Below, in pieces: positions 24,479 to 34,487 of a DNA stretch of 64,000 bases. The notes below the pieces were generated by a model that was not told the origin of the DNA, ran no database searches, and worked only from the letters and a program-made list of their open reading frames with translations. Position 1 is the stretch's first letter. Each line of letters starts with the position of its first letter. The position numbers and the translations under genes are program-made. The DNA comes from Aureobasidium sp. EXF-3400 (Eukaryota; Ascomycota; Dothideomycetes; Dothideales; Saccotheciaceae): the NCBI GenBank assembly GCA_024195585.1, contig SWBL01000072.1, positions 62,001 to 126,000 of the forward strand, read 5' to 3'.

Positions 24479-25303
24479 ATGACTTCTCCCAGCAACGCAA
24501 GTCTGTTGTACAATGCCGCTGCTGAAGGCCGCCTGGACGAACTGGAGAGATTGATCGCTGCGGGTGCCGACCTGAATGCGTCTACTGAAGATGAAGGTAC
24601 AGCCTTGTATGCCGCATCAGCCGAAGGCCATCTTGAAATCGTAAAACTGCTTCTCTCTTCCGGCGCAGACCCGAATGCTCGTGGTGGTCGATCTGCCAAC
24701 GCGCTCCAAGTCGCTTCCGTCTACAACGGTCCAGTCCACACAGAGATAGCAAAGCTACTCATCTCGCACGGCGCAGACGTCAACACGCAAGGCGGCGGCT
24801 TCGGAAACGCGCTCCAAGCGGCTTGCACTACTCCAACGAACAAAGATCTCGTTCGGGTGCTGCTTGAGCATGGCGCAAACCCCAACACCGACAGCGGGAT
24901 GTTTGGATTCGCTTTGCAGGCTGCTGCTGATGGAGAAGGAAACGACGACACTGTCAAGTTACTTCTCGACCACGGGGCGGATGTTAATCATGTCGGAGGC
25001 ACTTGGGGTACTGCGCTGCAAGTCGCGTCGGAGGCAGGGTTTGAGAGCACGATACTGCTGCTGCTATCGAGAGGTGCAGACCCCAATGTGCCTGTATGTG
25101 GGTTCCATGGTACCGCACTGCAAGCAGCGTCATATAGAGGGTTTAGAAGAATCGTTGAGATCTTGCTTGAGCATGGTGCCGATGTTGATACTCAGGGTGG
25201 TGCGAGGAGGAACGCGGCTCAGGCTGCGATGGAAGGACACGATAGACCCATTCCAGACCTTGCGCAGTTCCTTCGAAGCAAAAGTAAACTCAACTCATGT
25301 TGA
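24479..25303 (+). CDS. Ankyrin-repeat protein
   Basis: This is an intronless 274-aa product almost entirely made of about seven ankyrin repeats. Examples are LLYNAAAEGRLDELERLI, GTALYAASAEGHLEIVKLLL, HGADVNTQGGGFGNALQAA and GTALQAASYRGFRRIVEILL. The repeats carry the NALQ/GTALQAA variant frequent in repeats of fungal NLR-like proteins. The start MTSPSNASLLYNA is chosen because the repeat fold begins straight after it; the frame is open 53 codons further upstream without repeat features. No other domain is attached. It should be a cytosolic protein-interaction module. It sits between an RBR ligase and a HeLo protein, all on the + strand. Confidence 0.88.
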   Translation: MTSPSNASLLYNAAAEGRLDELERLIAAGADLNASTEDEGTALYAASAEGHLEIVKLLLSSGADPNARGGRSANALQVASVYNGPVHTEIAKLLISHGADVNTQGGGFGNALQAACTTPTNKDLVRVLLEHGANPNTDSGMFGFALQAAADGEGNDDTVKLLLDHGADVNHVGGTWGTALQVASEAGFESTILLLLSRGADPNVPVCGFHGTALQAASYRGFRRIVEILLEHGADVDTQGGARRNAAQAAMEGHDRPIPDLAQFLRSKSKLNSC

Positions 25304-25941
25304 ACGATTCCTCAATAGACGATCCCAATTCGTCACTTCAATCCCTTGTCGTTCTCCTCAATGTGTTTTCTGGAAGATGAGGGTATCGGTCCTCACGGAC
25401 TGCGGGCAAGGTGTTTACAGCATATCGAAGAATGTGAACAAGCCTGCTGTTTACAAGCTGCAGATCAGCTGCGTCGCGAAACGGATATACATAATATCGA
25501 GTATCATCATAATAGATCGAACCAAGATCAGGAACAGGGGCTGCGACGAATGCAAGTCGTGGGAGGTGAAGTCAATCTTAGACAGGGTGTGAAGTACAGC
25601 TAGAAAAAAGACCTCGCCAAGACATGATTTGCAGCAAGCTTTTGGCTGAGAAGCTCTGACCTTTCCAGAAGATTTATTGTAGCAGTTGAGGAGTGCTAGC
25701 GTCCCAATGATCTAGGGAGATGGCTGGGTCTTATCATCTTATATACTCGTCGATCCGTCTTCAAAGACTATTCCACCTTCTCGCTGGAATCTGGACATCA
25801 AAATCTTACGCGCCGCCGATGTCATAGCAGAACCTTGAAGACTTGCAGAGATAAACAGCCTCGCGACCACATCTGGAATCTGGAGACTTAGAGCAGGGGC
25901 GAAACTCAACATCAATATTCGAAAGACAGCAGTGATCGAAG
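25304..25941. other. Intergenic, ankyrin gene to HeLo gene
   Basis: An 85-codon frame (25346-25603) follows the ankyrin stop closely but has no recognisable domain; I leave it uncalled. The rest appears to be flank and promoter. Confidence 0.45.
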
Positions 25942-27183
25942 ATGGACCAACATAGCAGCGCAAAGTCTTTGAGTGATGCTTATTCACTCGCCGATCTTTT
26001 CGCTGACTGCGTCGAATCCATCAACCTGATCCACGGAAACCACGATGAATCTCACAGCGAGGAGATCCTCACAACACAGCTCGGTATCGAACAAGCCCGT
26101 CTCTTGATCTGGGGAGATGCAGTCGGCATCTGTTCACCACCAACTGCTACGGGAATTACTTCTGCCATTCCCCGGCACCCTGGCGCATTGAATCCAGAAC
26201 CTGAAAAGGCCTTGTACTTTGGAACCAGGGATGCGAGACTCGATGACCCCCGATTCAGAAAACGTGTCGAGGACACACTAGCTGCCATCGCGAATCCGAT
26301 GACACATTTGACTAAAGTCAAGATGCTGCAAACCTACGGACTGGACCTTTTCAAGGGCTCGCCAAAAGTACGCGAGAACCACATGCTGGCTCCCAATCCT
26401 TTCAGATTGCAAGCTTTCCGCGAGAAGTTGGAGCTCTTGCAAGAAGTTGTGACTGCATACCCTCACGCAAAGGCTCACAGACATCTCGGAGTGAACAAGA
26501 AAGTTGCTTGGGAAATCATGGATGTGGCCAAGGGCAGCGAGCTGTGCACTTTGATCCGCGAAAAAGTGGATTATTTGGTTCAACTCATGGACGTTCAGGC
26601 AAGGTTGGACCTTTCGATGCGATCCGACGTGCGTGCCATGGGATGGCATCCCAGCGAAGACATGAACGCAACAATCCGCGATACGCTGAAGCTCTCGCTC
26701 CTGGTCGAAGCTTCCGAGACTCTGTATCCCGAATACAGCACCGCAGCACAGGAAGCCATGGACAACGTCACTGATCAATGGAAAGGCAGTCGTGGTTACG
26801 ATGCTGCAATGTCTGAACATCACAACCCTACAATCCATAAGACGGTCTCTCACACGATGCTTGCGCAACCTATTCGTCCCTCGCAGGAAGCACCTAGACC
26901 GACGACTATCTCTCCACCAAAGACGCCAAAGAAGGGCAAACTACTTGGCGCCCTGCGACCCAAACTCACTCGCTTGTTTTCGGGCAAAAGCATGGAGAGA
27001 CTGTCCCCTGCTACCGCCGATCCTTCGCGCTCAAGGTCTGAGAGCGGTCCCAGCGGTGGTGGTGAACCATTGGAGCCTATGCGCAGCAAGTCTCTGGCGA
27101 ATGATGACTTGACGCATGTGCTCACACACACTGCTACGCTAGAAAGTATGATCAGTCGACACGATCAGTATCCCGGGCACTAG
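25942..27183 (+). CDS. HeLo (prion-inhibition and propagation, HET-S-like) domain protein
   Basis: This is an intronless 413-aa protein. Residues about 10-225 match the HeLo domain of HET-S-type proteins: SLADLFADCVESINLI, LGIEQARLLIWGDAVGI, RVEDTLAAIANPMTHLTK and helices to about 250. In the family this helical domain can insert into membranes and kill cells when activated, or be held inactive. The middle ends with AAMSEHHNPTIHKTVSH. The C-terminal 130 residues are Pro/Ser/Lys-rich with a polybasic stretch (PPKTPKKGKLLGALRPK) and no NACHT, NB-ARC, ANK or WD repeats. I do not see an obvious HET-s-type amyloid repeat. A free-standing ankyrin gene lies directly upstream. The role is probably in allorecognition or regulated cell death, by family. 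Confidence 0.82.
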   Translation: MDQHSSAKSLSDAYSLADLFADCVESINLIHGNHDESHSEEILTTQLGIEQARLLIWGDAVGICSPPTATGITSAIPRHPGALNPEPEKALYFGTRDARLDDPRFRKRVEDTLAAIANPMTHLTKVKMLQTYGLDLFKGSPKVRENHMLAPNPFRLQAFREKLELLQEVVTAYPHAKAHRHLGVNKKVAWEIMDVAKGSELCTLIREKVDYLVQLMDVQARLDLSMRSDVRAMGWHPSEDMNATIRDTLKLSLLVEASETLYPEYSTAAQEAMDNVTDQWKGSRGYDAAMSEHHNPTIHKTVSHTMLAQPIRPSQEAPRPTTISPPKTPKKGKLLGALRPKLTRLFSGKSMERLSPATADPSRSRSESGPSGGGEPLEPMRSKSLANDDLTHVLTHTATLESMISRHDQYPGH

Positions 27184-27743
27184 CTGAAGAAGAGATGAGA
27201 ATGAATGGTTACGAATATTGCGTTCCTTGTTTTGTTTTGGTCTGAAGGAGAAGTTGTAAGAGATCTGTCTGTTTTGCACGCAATACCCAATACCCTCTCC
27301 ATTCCTTTGTATCAGTAATGTTCTACCCACACTGTCTAATTTCAGCTTTTTAACTGCATGCCAACACCGCTCTTGCTACCAGTTCTTGCAAGTGTCTTCT
27401 GTACATCAATAGGTCAAGATTAATGATATAAAGTCTCCCCATGAACATCACCTCGGAAGATCGACAGTGGGGAAACAGGACCCTGTTGACCTTCCCCAGG
27501 TACCTCGGCTTGACTCTTGAGCCTCATACACACCATAAACCTTTCGTGTAGCTTTGTACCTCTCACTACAATCATACAATCTCCCACCAGGAAAACTACT
27601 TCTCCACCCCGGTTAACGTGAATCAAATTCCCTCTCCACGTTGACTACCAGAACATATCCGAACCCGGAGACTGAACCTCAGAGATCTGAATCGCATAAC
27701 GATCACTCCCACTCCTCTCGATCACGACCAATTCTCGAGAACC
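27184..27743. other. Intergenic, HeLo gene to thioesterase
   Basis: This holds the 3' flank of the HeLo gene and the promoter of the thioesterase. A possible weak hairpin (ggggaa ... cctgt ... ttcccc) lies near 27470-27496. No gene was recognised. Confidence 0.45.
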
Positions 27744-28310
27744 ATGACGCCAACAACCTCATCCTCCCACGCTTTCTTCAAAAGCATACCCTGGACATCA
27801 TCTCTCCTAAGTCCACCAAACACCATAACAAAACCAGCCACCTCACGAACCCCCAAATCCTCATCCGAAGACTCACTCATCGCCACTACCCTCTTGACCC
27901 CCCAAACAATTCCTCACTGCTTAATTTATTACCCTGCTCCTGCCTCCTCTGCCTCTCTAAACGCAATCTCCATCCTCTTCGCCCTCGGCTCCGCCCTAAA
28001 CGGCCACCCCCAGATCCTCCACGGCGGCATAACAGCAGTCCTCATGGACGAAAGCATGGGAATGCTATTGCAATGTCAATCCTCAGCAGGCACTTTTACG
28101 AAGACCTTAATGGTGGAGTATTTGGCGCCGGTGAGGACGCCGGGGATTGTGTTGGTGGAGGTGAGCGTGGTGGAGAGGAGGGGTAGGGGAGTCAGGTTGG
28201 TGGCGAGGTTGTTGCAGAAGGAGGGTGGGGATGAGGATGTGGAAGGGGGAATGGTGGAGTGTGCGAGGGGAGAGGGGTTGTTTGTTACGCCTAGGGGTGT
28301 TAAGTTATAG
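27744..28310 (+). CDS. Hotdog-fold (4HBT) thioesterase superfamily protein
   Basis: This is an intronless 188-aa protein. The diagnostic segment is NGHPQILHGGITAVLMDE (residues about 87-103), the HGG-x-x-x-x-x-x-D/E motif of 4HBT/PaaI-like thioesterases. It is followed by TFTKTLMVEYLAPVRTPG, the next strands of the fold. It is expected to hydrolyse acyl-CoA or similar thioesters; the substrate cannot be told. The first 30 residues could be a mitochondrial leader but this is not clear-cut. The coding strand is C-rich up to about 28080 and then strikingly G-rich to the stop. Confidence 0.85.
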   Translation: MTPTTSSSHAFFKSIPWTSSLLSPPNTITKPATSRTPKSSSEDSLIATTLLTPQTIPHCLIYYPAPASSASLNAISILFALGSALNGHPQILHGGITAVLMDESMGMLLQCQSSAGTFTKTLMVEYLAPVRTPGIVLVEVSVVERRGRGVRLVARLLQKEGGDEDVEGGMVECARGEGLFVTPRGVKL

Positions 28311-28423
28311 GGATCAGGGAAGGTCACAACTATGAATTTAGAAGGGACTTAGAAAGAGTAGAACGAGGGAAAGCATCTTGTTAGAATTGGGTATCATGGT
28401 AATAGCTAGAACGGGATCAGGCA

Positions 28424-29455
28424 TCAGTCGTCGCCTTGTATCTTTGCATGCTTGAAGTATTTCATGCCAACCCAAGCAATGACGACCCATACCCAAGCCA
28501 TGACAGCAGTCAAGATGATTAAGGCAGGATAGTAGCCAACGATAGGCAAGGTAGGATCGTCCTCGAACTCAGGCGGCGCATATGGTTTCTTCTCAACATC
28601 CCAGGCCCAGCTCCACACACCCAGACAGCTTCCCATGCCAACAGCAAATACTACCCAGGTGACGACCAGCACTACCCAGCCCCATCGCTCTGTCTCAGTA
28701 TAGTCGTAGGCATCATCTGCATTGTGTACTAGGACTGGCAGGGCGGACAGCGGGGATGGTGCTTGTTTCTGGGATGAACGGCGGCGCACACCATCGATGA
28801 CGGGATGAGTATCAAAGTATGAAGCCGGACGTGTTACGGTGGCAGCCATACTAAGGTCGTCATCGTCAGTGGTCGAGGCATAGCTCTGACTCGTGGGACT
28901 GATAATGGGCGAGCCCAGGTCTGGATGCACAGGTGGAGGCGGCACCGAGGGCGGCGACGTGTTAGGTGAGAGTTCGTCGACTAAAGACAAACGACGAGGT
29001 TGGTGCAAGTCTTGGATGGCCAGAGCATGGTGCAAAGCATCGTCTATGGATCGGACGGCGTGGTCGGACTGAGCGTCCTTATCGGGCGTATATATTTCGG
29101 TGGCAGGAGGGTCTTGCTTGACGCGACCGGGACCCAGCAAGGCCGTTTTCCTCAGCGAACCTTTGCGTTTGCGGGCCTTGAGTGGACGGGATGGATGAGT
29201 CGATTCATCTTCTGCTTGCATTGGGAGACCAAGTGCAGCAGGAGCTGATGTCGACAGTTCTCCAGGAGCCGGACGTGACAGAAAGTTGAATCGCTGTACG
29301 AGTCGGGCAGAGAGACTCCGTTGCTTGTGCTTGGGAGTTGGCGGGAGTAGGCTTGCCAAGTGGCCGTCTTCAACGGCGTCTGTCTCAGTCGCGCCGTTCA
29401 TGTTTCTGCCATGCGTTGTCATGGAGTTCCCAGAATAGACTCGTGAATGGAACAC
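28424..29455 (-). CDS. Conserved fungal two-TM protein of unknown function
   Basis: One exon gives 343 aa from the first ATG; in-frame ATGs at 29422 and 29401 are alternative starts and the last may be the real one. About 240 residues are Ser/Pro-rich and charged, hence cytosolic and disordered. The C-terminal 100 residues hold two hydrophobic helices, WGWVVLVVTWVVFAVGMGSC and YYPALIILTAVMAWVWVV, joined by a loop with EKKPYAPPEFEDDPTLP. The short tail is GMKYFKHAKIQGDD. The aromatic-rich TM pair looks conserved, but I cannot name the family. It is divergently oriented to the Zrg17 gene across 461 bp. Confidence 0.72.
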   Translation of the reverse strand: MFHSRVYSGNSMTTHGRNMNGATETDAVEDGHLASLLPPTPKHKQRSLSARLVQRFNFLSRPAPGELSTSAPAALGLPMQAEDESTHPSRPLKARKRKGSLRKTALLGPGRVKQDPPATEIYTPDKDAQSDHAVRSIDDALHHALAIQDLHQPRRLSLVDELSPNTSPPSVPPPPVHPDLGSPIISPTSQSYASTTDDDDLSMAATVTRPASYFDTHPVIDGVRRRSSQKQAPSPLSALPVLVHNADDAYDYTETERWGWVVLVVTWVVFAVGMGSCLGVWSWAWDVEKKPYAPPEFEDDPTLPIVGYYPALIILTAVMAWVWVVIAWVGMKYFKHAKIQGDD

Positions 29456-29916
29456 ATTTTTGGACTCGTCTTCTTTTTACTGGAGTCAGGGAAAGAAGTA
29501 ACAGAATTCTCCAGAAGGAAGCGGCGCCTCACGAACCAAAGTCAAGTCAGTTGATGTTCAGCAGGGTGCAGGCAAGTCATGGACGGGCCGAGGGCGGGGG
29601 ACCTTGCGGAGGCTTGTCGCGCGCTTTCTCCAACGGCGTCAGCGCCTACGTCAAAAGTGTCGCGCAGAGAGACAGCAGAAACACCCCCTGAAGCGCGTAT
29701 TCTTCCCATGGATCTGCAAAAGACTGAGATAGTCAACGTCCGGTTCCCCTCGACTTCAGTTTTGCTGCACACTGTCTCTACATTTCACTCTCTCTGAATT
29801 GTTGTTCCACGCACTCCGCATCGCTCCCTTGACCGCTTTCGACAAACATCCGCTCCCAACAGGACAAAGAAGTCGACAGTTCAACGCCAACGCTCTCTTC
29901 GTTTGTCGACACCCTA
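29456..29916. other. Divergent promoter region, two-TM protein / Zrg17
   Basis: This is a 461-bp region shared by two divergently transcribed membrane-protein genes. No further gene is seen. Confidence 0.5.
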
Positions 29917-31454
29917 ATGGCTGCGAACCAATTCCCTGTGCTGGATCCCCCAAGGACTCCTACCACATCCGACGACGAGATGGATCCTCAATTGGCCGAG
30001 TCAGGCTTGCGCATCAAGCATGCATACAACCAGTCTCCAGTCAGATCGCGTCTCTCGGGTTCCTTCGACCGACTATCAGCTTCACCTCCGGATACTGCCA
30101 GCACTTCCATGAACACTGGCCGTACAGATCTCATCTCACCTGTCTTCTCGCTTTCCACGCCTGCCGACGCCTACAGCCCGGCCACTGTCATCAGCGAGCC
30201 AGACGAGTCGTCCGAAAAGGGCGATGAGCCTACCATTACCGCCGCAAACCCTTTCAACTTTACTACTCAGCAATACTCTGCTGGCCTATCTCCAGCCAAG
30301 CCTGTAAGTGAAACCCAGACATGTTCAAGCTCGTTCGTAATACTGATACTATCTAGGACATCAATGTTGGCAAGCGTCGCGGTCACAAGTACAAGCACTC
30401 AAGTGTTTCACACCAGATCTTCATCGAGCCCGCTCCTCGCGCTCCTCTTCAGCTACCTTCTTCTCTTCCCGTTCCTACTCGCAATGAGATCCAACACAGC
30501 ATGACATCAAACCAAAAGGCCCGTCTCGCCTGGTGCTTCTGCCATTTTCTGATCGCCGGATACGTTCAATGGAGTGCCTCGGGTTCCCTCGCCATGACAG
30601 CTCTTTCGCGCCTACTGTTCTTCGATGCTGCTGGAGCTATTGCTTGCGTCTTGGTCGAGACCATGGGAAATTTCGAAGTCTGGAAGCGCTCCAGCGTCAA
30701 GCACCCATTCGGTCTGGAACGCCTCGATGTGCTTGTAGGCTTCGGACTTGCTGTTTTCATTGGCTTCATGGGTCTCGATGTCTTGTCTCATGGTATTCAA
30801 CACTCTCTCGAGAACTTAGGATCTCATGTCGCCCACTCGCCTCATGCTCATCGCCGCATCTCCGCCGGATCTGTTGACGTTGCCGCCCTTCTTGCCATTG
30901 TCGTCACTCTGATCTCGGCTCTTGTACTCAAGAATCACGCTCGCATCGGAAAGGCCATGCGCGTTGAGTTTATCTCATGCTGGGGTACTGTCTTGAGTAA
31001 CCCCAGCCATCTTATCACTCTATCATGCTCTACACTCTTGCTCTTGCTGCCGCTGCTCAGCATCCAAGCATATCACTGGTTCGACGCCGCCATGTCATTC
31101 TTCATTGCAATTGCTATGATCGGTCTTGGTGTTCGCCTAGGCACATCACTATCATCCATTCTCCTCATGTCTTACTCGGCGCCTGCTGGCAGTGCGTCAA
31201 TCAAGGACGTTATCTCCGAAATCGAAACCGATAAATCCGTTTCAGCCGTTCAGGATGCCAAGTTTTGGCAAGTTCACTATGGACTCTGTATGGCCAACTT
31301 GACTCTGAGATATAGAGCAGGTGACTATGGTCTTGATTTGGCCAAGACGAGGGAAAGAATTACAAGTCTTGTGCGAAACAGGCTTGGTGGAGGTTATGGA
31401 TCTGGCGGCCTCAAATGGGAGGTGTCGGTGCAGTTGATCTCCGAGAGGGATTGA
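29917..31454 (+). CDS. ZRG17: Zrg17-like cation diffusion facilitator (zinc transport into ER)
   Basis: Exons 29917-30303 and 30357-31454 with a 53-nt phase-0 intron give 494 aa. The first 165 residues are a Ser/Pro-rich cytosolic N-terminus. Then come about six hydrophobic segments, including FDAAGAIACVLVETMGNFEVW, HPFGLERLDVLVGFGLAVFI and SCSTLLLLLPLL. The HPFGLERLDVL segment after TM2 is the hallmark of CDF transporters (HPYG-type). The His-rich loop HVAHSPHAHRR could bind metal. In yeast, Zrg17 pairs with Msc2 to import zinc into the ER; it lacks part of the usual CDF zinc site and works as a heterodimer. The C-terminal cytosolic domain follows residue 385. Confidence 0.85.
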
Positions 31455-31730
31455 TTGAACTTCTTAACGACTTACTGAATAACGAGACGAATTTATGTAC
31501 ATTCTTATATCATATATTGCATAGCGAAAAAAGTTGGAAACAATCAAACTCACTTCACTTGTTGCCAACCGAACACGTGACGTGCATCTTGTTTGCCCGC
31601 GTTTGCCTCTCTTGACACCTTCACCATGCTACAATACCACACATTCTGATTTAATTGACTGTCAAATATCAAGAAGTCGATTTGTGAACAACAAGTCAGT
31701 AAAAAAAGTATTCACGCGTTTCTACTCAGC

Positions 31731-33665
31731 ATGTCGTCCTCTCAGGATCTACTCGAACGTCTTCAAACCCATCTTGGTCAGCTGGAACAAGATCCAATCA
31801 ATACAGATATTGACGAACGCCTTTTCGAATCTTGCTCGCTAGCTCTGGCTCCCGGCCTCTCGAAGAAAGACTCCATCACACTCATCTCTCAACTTTCCCG
31901 CATTTTGCCGGTGTTACAAAAGGATCCGACACAACCAATTCAGTTCTTGGTACTTTTGCTGGAGCCGTTGAGTTATTCGGATGTGCTCGGTCTCAATAGT
32001 GCCGTCGACTTTGTGGGTGGACTGCATGTCGCTGCTGTGCCGTACAATCGGCTTATGCTGGCGCTGTTGATCAAAGCTGCTGGAAATGCTACTGATGCTG
32101 CGACAATTGCTGCACAACCTGAAGTTGCCACCGCATTGGTAAACCTCTGGCTTTGCACCAGCGATGCTGGGATTGCCAAGCAGGCTGGTGATGTGTTGCT
32201 TGCTTTGCTCAAGGTGGATCATGCAGTTCCTCCTGGTGCTGGTCCGGAGGAATCGCTTCCTGGACACAGTCAGGGACTGATGTGGAAGCGTGTGTTTGGT
32301 GACCAAGATGTTTACGCTTTGATCTTCTCTGTCTGCTCGTTGAAGCACACTGAAGGTGTTGAGCTGTCGGGAAATCAGAGGACACTTGCTCAAGCTAGAC
32401 TGCTTGAATGGCTGCCTGAGGTTGGCGCTGTCAACTGGAATGCCATCACACATGCCCATCACCCAGAAGTGGAAAAGCGCTACACTGATGGCAAGGGAGA
32501 GGGTATGCTTTATTTTGCTGCAGCATGCATGGTCGATACAGCAGGTGACGTCCTGATGCATCGTTGCTTAGTCGAGTTTTACGCAACTTTGCTTCAGACG
32601 ATCATCCCGACCGAGTCGGCAGGATCACCAAACTCTTCTGCTGCTCTTGACTTTCTCATCCAACACAAACTTCACGACAAGGCGATGACGTTCTACCTGG
32701 ACCCATCCAACCCTCGTCACGACCCCTTGGACGTCCAATTCTTGTACGCACCCTCAGCAAACTATGTCGCTGCTTACGTGTCATCGTATCCCTCACACTT
32801 CCTGGCTGGAACATTGAAAACAACCCTCATCAAACGCCTACAATCTTCTTTGGACTTGACACCTAGCCGCTGGGCCCACACCGAATCACCTAAACATGAC
32901 TTGCACATTTTGGCCTCCCTGCCTCGCAACTCTCTGCTCCCTTCAAACAATAATTGGGCCTCATCTCCGCTTTCCCTGTTACCCTCCAAACACACAAATG
33001 CAGATGTCCTAGCAACACTAGCCACAATCTTCCACGGGCCCTCAAAGCAAGAAATAATCAACTACCCACCTTCCTCACCTCTGATGAACACAACCCACGA
33101 CGCAACCTGGAAGTCTGAAGCACAAGCTGCCTACGCACTCTACTACCTCTATCTTAACCACAACCCAACCCTATTCGCCGACCTCGTTCAACACGCCAAT
33201 ATCATTGCATTAAGAGAAGTTGCTCTCGCCTCTATCAGTCTGATCCGCAGTATCGTTACTGCAAACTGGTTACCCCTCTCCCAGACTTCCACACCCAGCC
33301 TCCAAGACTTCAGAGCAGCATTACCTTCCACCGCACTCGCCGAGCAAAGCAAAGGCTTCTTCGCCATCCTCTCTCCACCTTCTCTCGAACACACATTACC
33401 CTATCTCCTCTCCGCCACTCAAACATTTTCGAATTTGGTTGGTGGAGTGGGCGATACTGAAAACTCAGCCTACAGGGTTGCAATGAGTAAATTTGAGTGC
33501 TTGAAGGAGGTGTACAATCGATTGAGTGTTTATTGTGAAGATGGTGGTGAAGAAGGTGCAGAGTGGGCGGATGTGGTTAAGACGTTGAGGAAAAAGGTTG
33601 ATGAAGGGCCGTTTGGAGGTAGAGGTGGTGAGGTGGGTGGAAGGATTGCTACCATGGAGTTGTAG
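31731..33665 (+). CDS. Hsm3/PSMD5-like proteasome base assembly chaperone
   Basis: This is an intronless 644-aa all-helical protein resembling the fungal HSM3 family (proteins annotated as DNA mismatch repair protein Hsm3 or 26S subunit S5b). Recognisable segments are LAQARLLEWLPEVGAVNW, HHPEVEKRY and LYFAAACMVDTAGDVLMHRC. Yeast Hsm3 is an Arm/HEAT-type solenoid that binds the C-terminal domain of Rpt1 and chaperones assembly of the 19S base in the cytosol; its mismatch-repair name is historical. No enzymatic motif is present. The start MSSSQDLLERLQTHL begins directly with a helical repeat. The 3' 200 bases are G-rich on the coding strand, unlike the C-rich middle. Assignment is by memory of family sequence style. 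Confidence 0.62.
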   Translation: MSSSQDLLERLQTHLGQLEQDPINTDIDERLFESCSLALAPGLSKKDSITLISQLSRILPVLQKDPTQPIQFLVLLLEPLSYSDVLGLNSAVDFVGGLHVAAVPYNRLMLALLIKAAGNATDAATIAAQPEVATALVNLWLCTSDAGIAKQAGDVLLALLKVDHAVPPGAGPEESLPGHSQGLMWKRVFGDQDVYALIFSVCSLKHTEGVELSGNQRTLAQARLLEWLPEVGAVNWNAITHAHHPEVEKRYTDGKGEGMLYFAAACMVDTAGDVLMHRCLVEFYATLLQTIIPTESAGSPNSSAALDFLIQHKLHDKAMTFYLDPSNPRHDPLDVQFLYAPSANYVAAYVSSYPSHFLAGTLKTTLIKRLQSSLDLTPSRWAHTESPKHDLHILASLPRNSLLPSNNNWASSPLSLLPSKHTNADVLATLATIFHGPSKQEIINYPPSSPLMNTTHDATWKSEAQAAYALYYLYLNHNPTLFADLVQHANIIALREVALASISLIRSIVTANWLPLSQTSTPSLQDFRAALPSTALAEQSKGFFAILSPPSLEHTLPYLLSATQTFSNLVGGVGDTENSAYRVAMSKFECLKEVYNRLSVYCEDGGEEGAEWADVVKTLRKKVDEGPFGGRGGEVGGRIATMEL

Positions 33666-33929
33666 AGATATTTCCACCTACATTCTGACTGCGATGGTTG
33701 CTCACAGAAGCTGAGATTTGGCCACACAAGGTTCGCTCGAAGCACAAGAATGTCATAAAAGCGATTTAATTCCCATGCAAAGCTTCGGGTTAAAGTTCAA
33801 GCGGCATCTCTGTATCCCAAAGGAAGACAAAAGAAAAAGAATATGCAAACTCGAGATATAAAACCAACCAATTATTACAAAACCCACAACCTCCTCCCCA
33901 CCCCTACCCAAGTTCTCAACAATACAACA

Positions 33930-34487
33930 TCAATCCAACCACCCATCAAACCCCCCCTCATCCCCAAACCTCGCAAACCTCGCTTTATCCTTCCTCTCCC
34001 TCTCCCTCTGTGCCTCCCCAGCCTCTAAATCTTCTCCCCAAATCCCCTGGCTCACACCTTGCCCTGCCTCAGCACCATCGGACCCAAACACGCTATCAGC
34101 AGCTTTACTCAATACCTCCACTGCTAGACTTGACGCAAAGTCAAAAGCTTGAGATAATCTATGGGTGGAGAGTAAAGATTCTCTGCGTGTAGGGGAGAAG
34201 GTGGGTGGGGTGTAGGTATTGCGTCTTTGGTTTTGTGCTGCTGTAGAGTTGGAGGAGGTGGTGAGGGGCAGGAAAGTGGGTGTTGTGGGTGAGCGGGTTG
34301 GTGTTGCTGTTGCGAAGAAAGAAGTTGTTGGTGAGGTGTTTGTGGATGTTGTAGAGGTTGTGTTTGCAGCATTGGTGGTAGAAGCAGAGTGGGAAGAGTT
34401 GGAGGAAGTGCCGGAGGAAATGATTTGTTGGTTTGTGGGACATATGAAAATGGGTAGGCCCATTGTTTCTTTTGCTAGGGTGTCCAT
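33930..34487 (-). CDS. Hypothetical Ser/Thr-rich small protein
   Basis: One exon gives 185 aa. Residues 25-85 are low-complexity Ser/Thr/Asn. The C-terminal half is more complex: RRESLLSTHRLSQAFDFA, VEVLSKAADSVFGSDGAEAG, and a charged end with EAQRERERKDKARFARFGD and GFDGWLD. The codon pattern (C-rich first, G-rich at the end) follows that of neighbouring real genes, which supports translation. I do not recognise the family. No signal peptide or TM helix is visible. Confidence 0.55.
   Translation of the reverse strand: MDTLAKETMGLPIFICPTNQQIISSGTSSNSSHSASTTNAANTTSTTSTNTSPTTSFFATATPTRSPTTPTFLPLTTSSNSTAAQNQRRNTYTPPTFSPTRRESLLSTHRLSQAFDFASSLAVEVLSKAADSVFGSDGAEAGQGVSQGIWGEDLEAGEAQRERERKDKARFARFGDEGGFDGWLD

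Noticed and set aside
25346..25603. 85-codon frame just after the ankyrin gene
   Set aside because: Possible tail exon or separate small gene, but it shows no ankyrin repeat and no convincing junction to the upstream gene.
27469..27496. Hairpin-like sequence suggesting a structured RNA or terminator
   Set aside because: The stem is short with bulges, and eukaryotic genes do not use such terminators; chance is enough.
31557..31570. PACE-like Rpn4 box upstream of the Hsm3-like gene
   Set aside because: The minus-strand text GGTTGGCAAC only approximates the yeast element GGTGGCAAA, and its use in filamentous fungi is uncertain.
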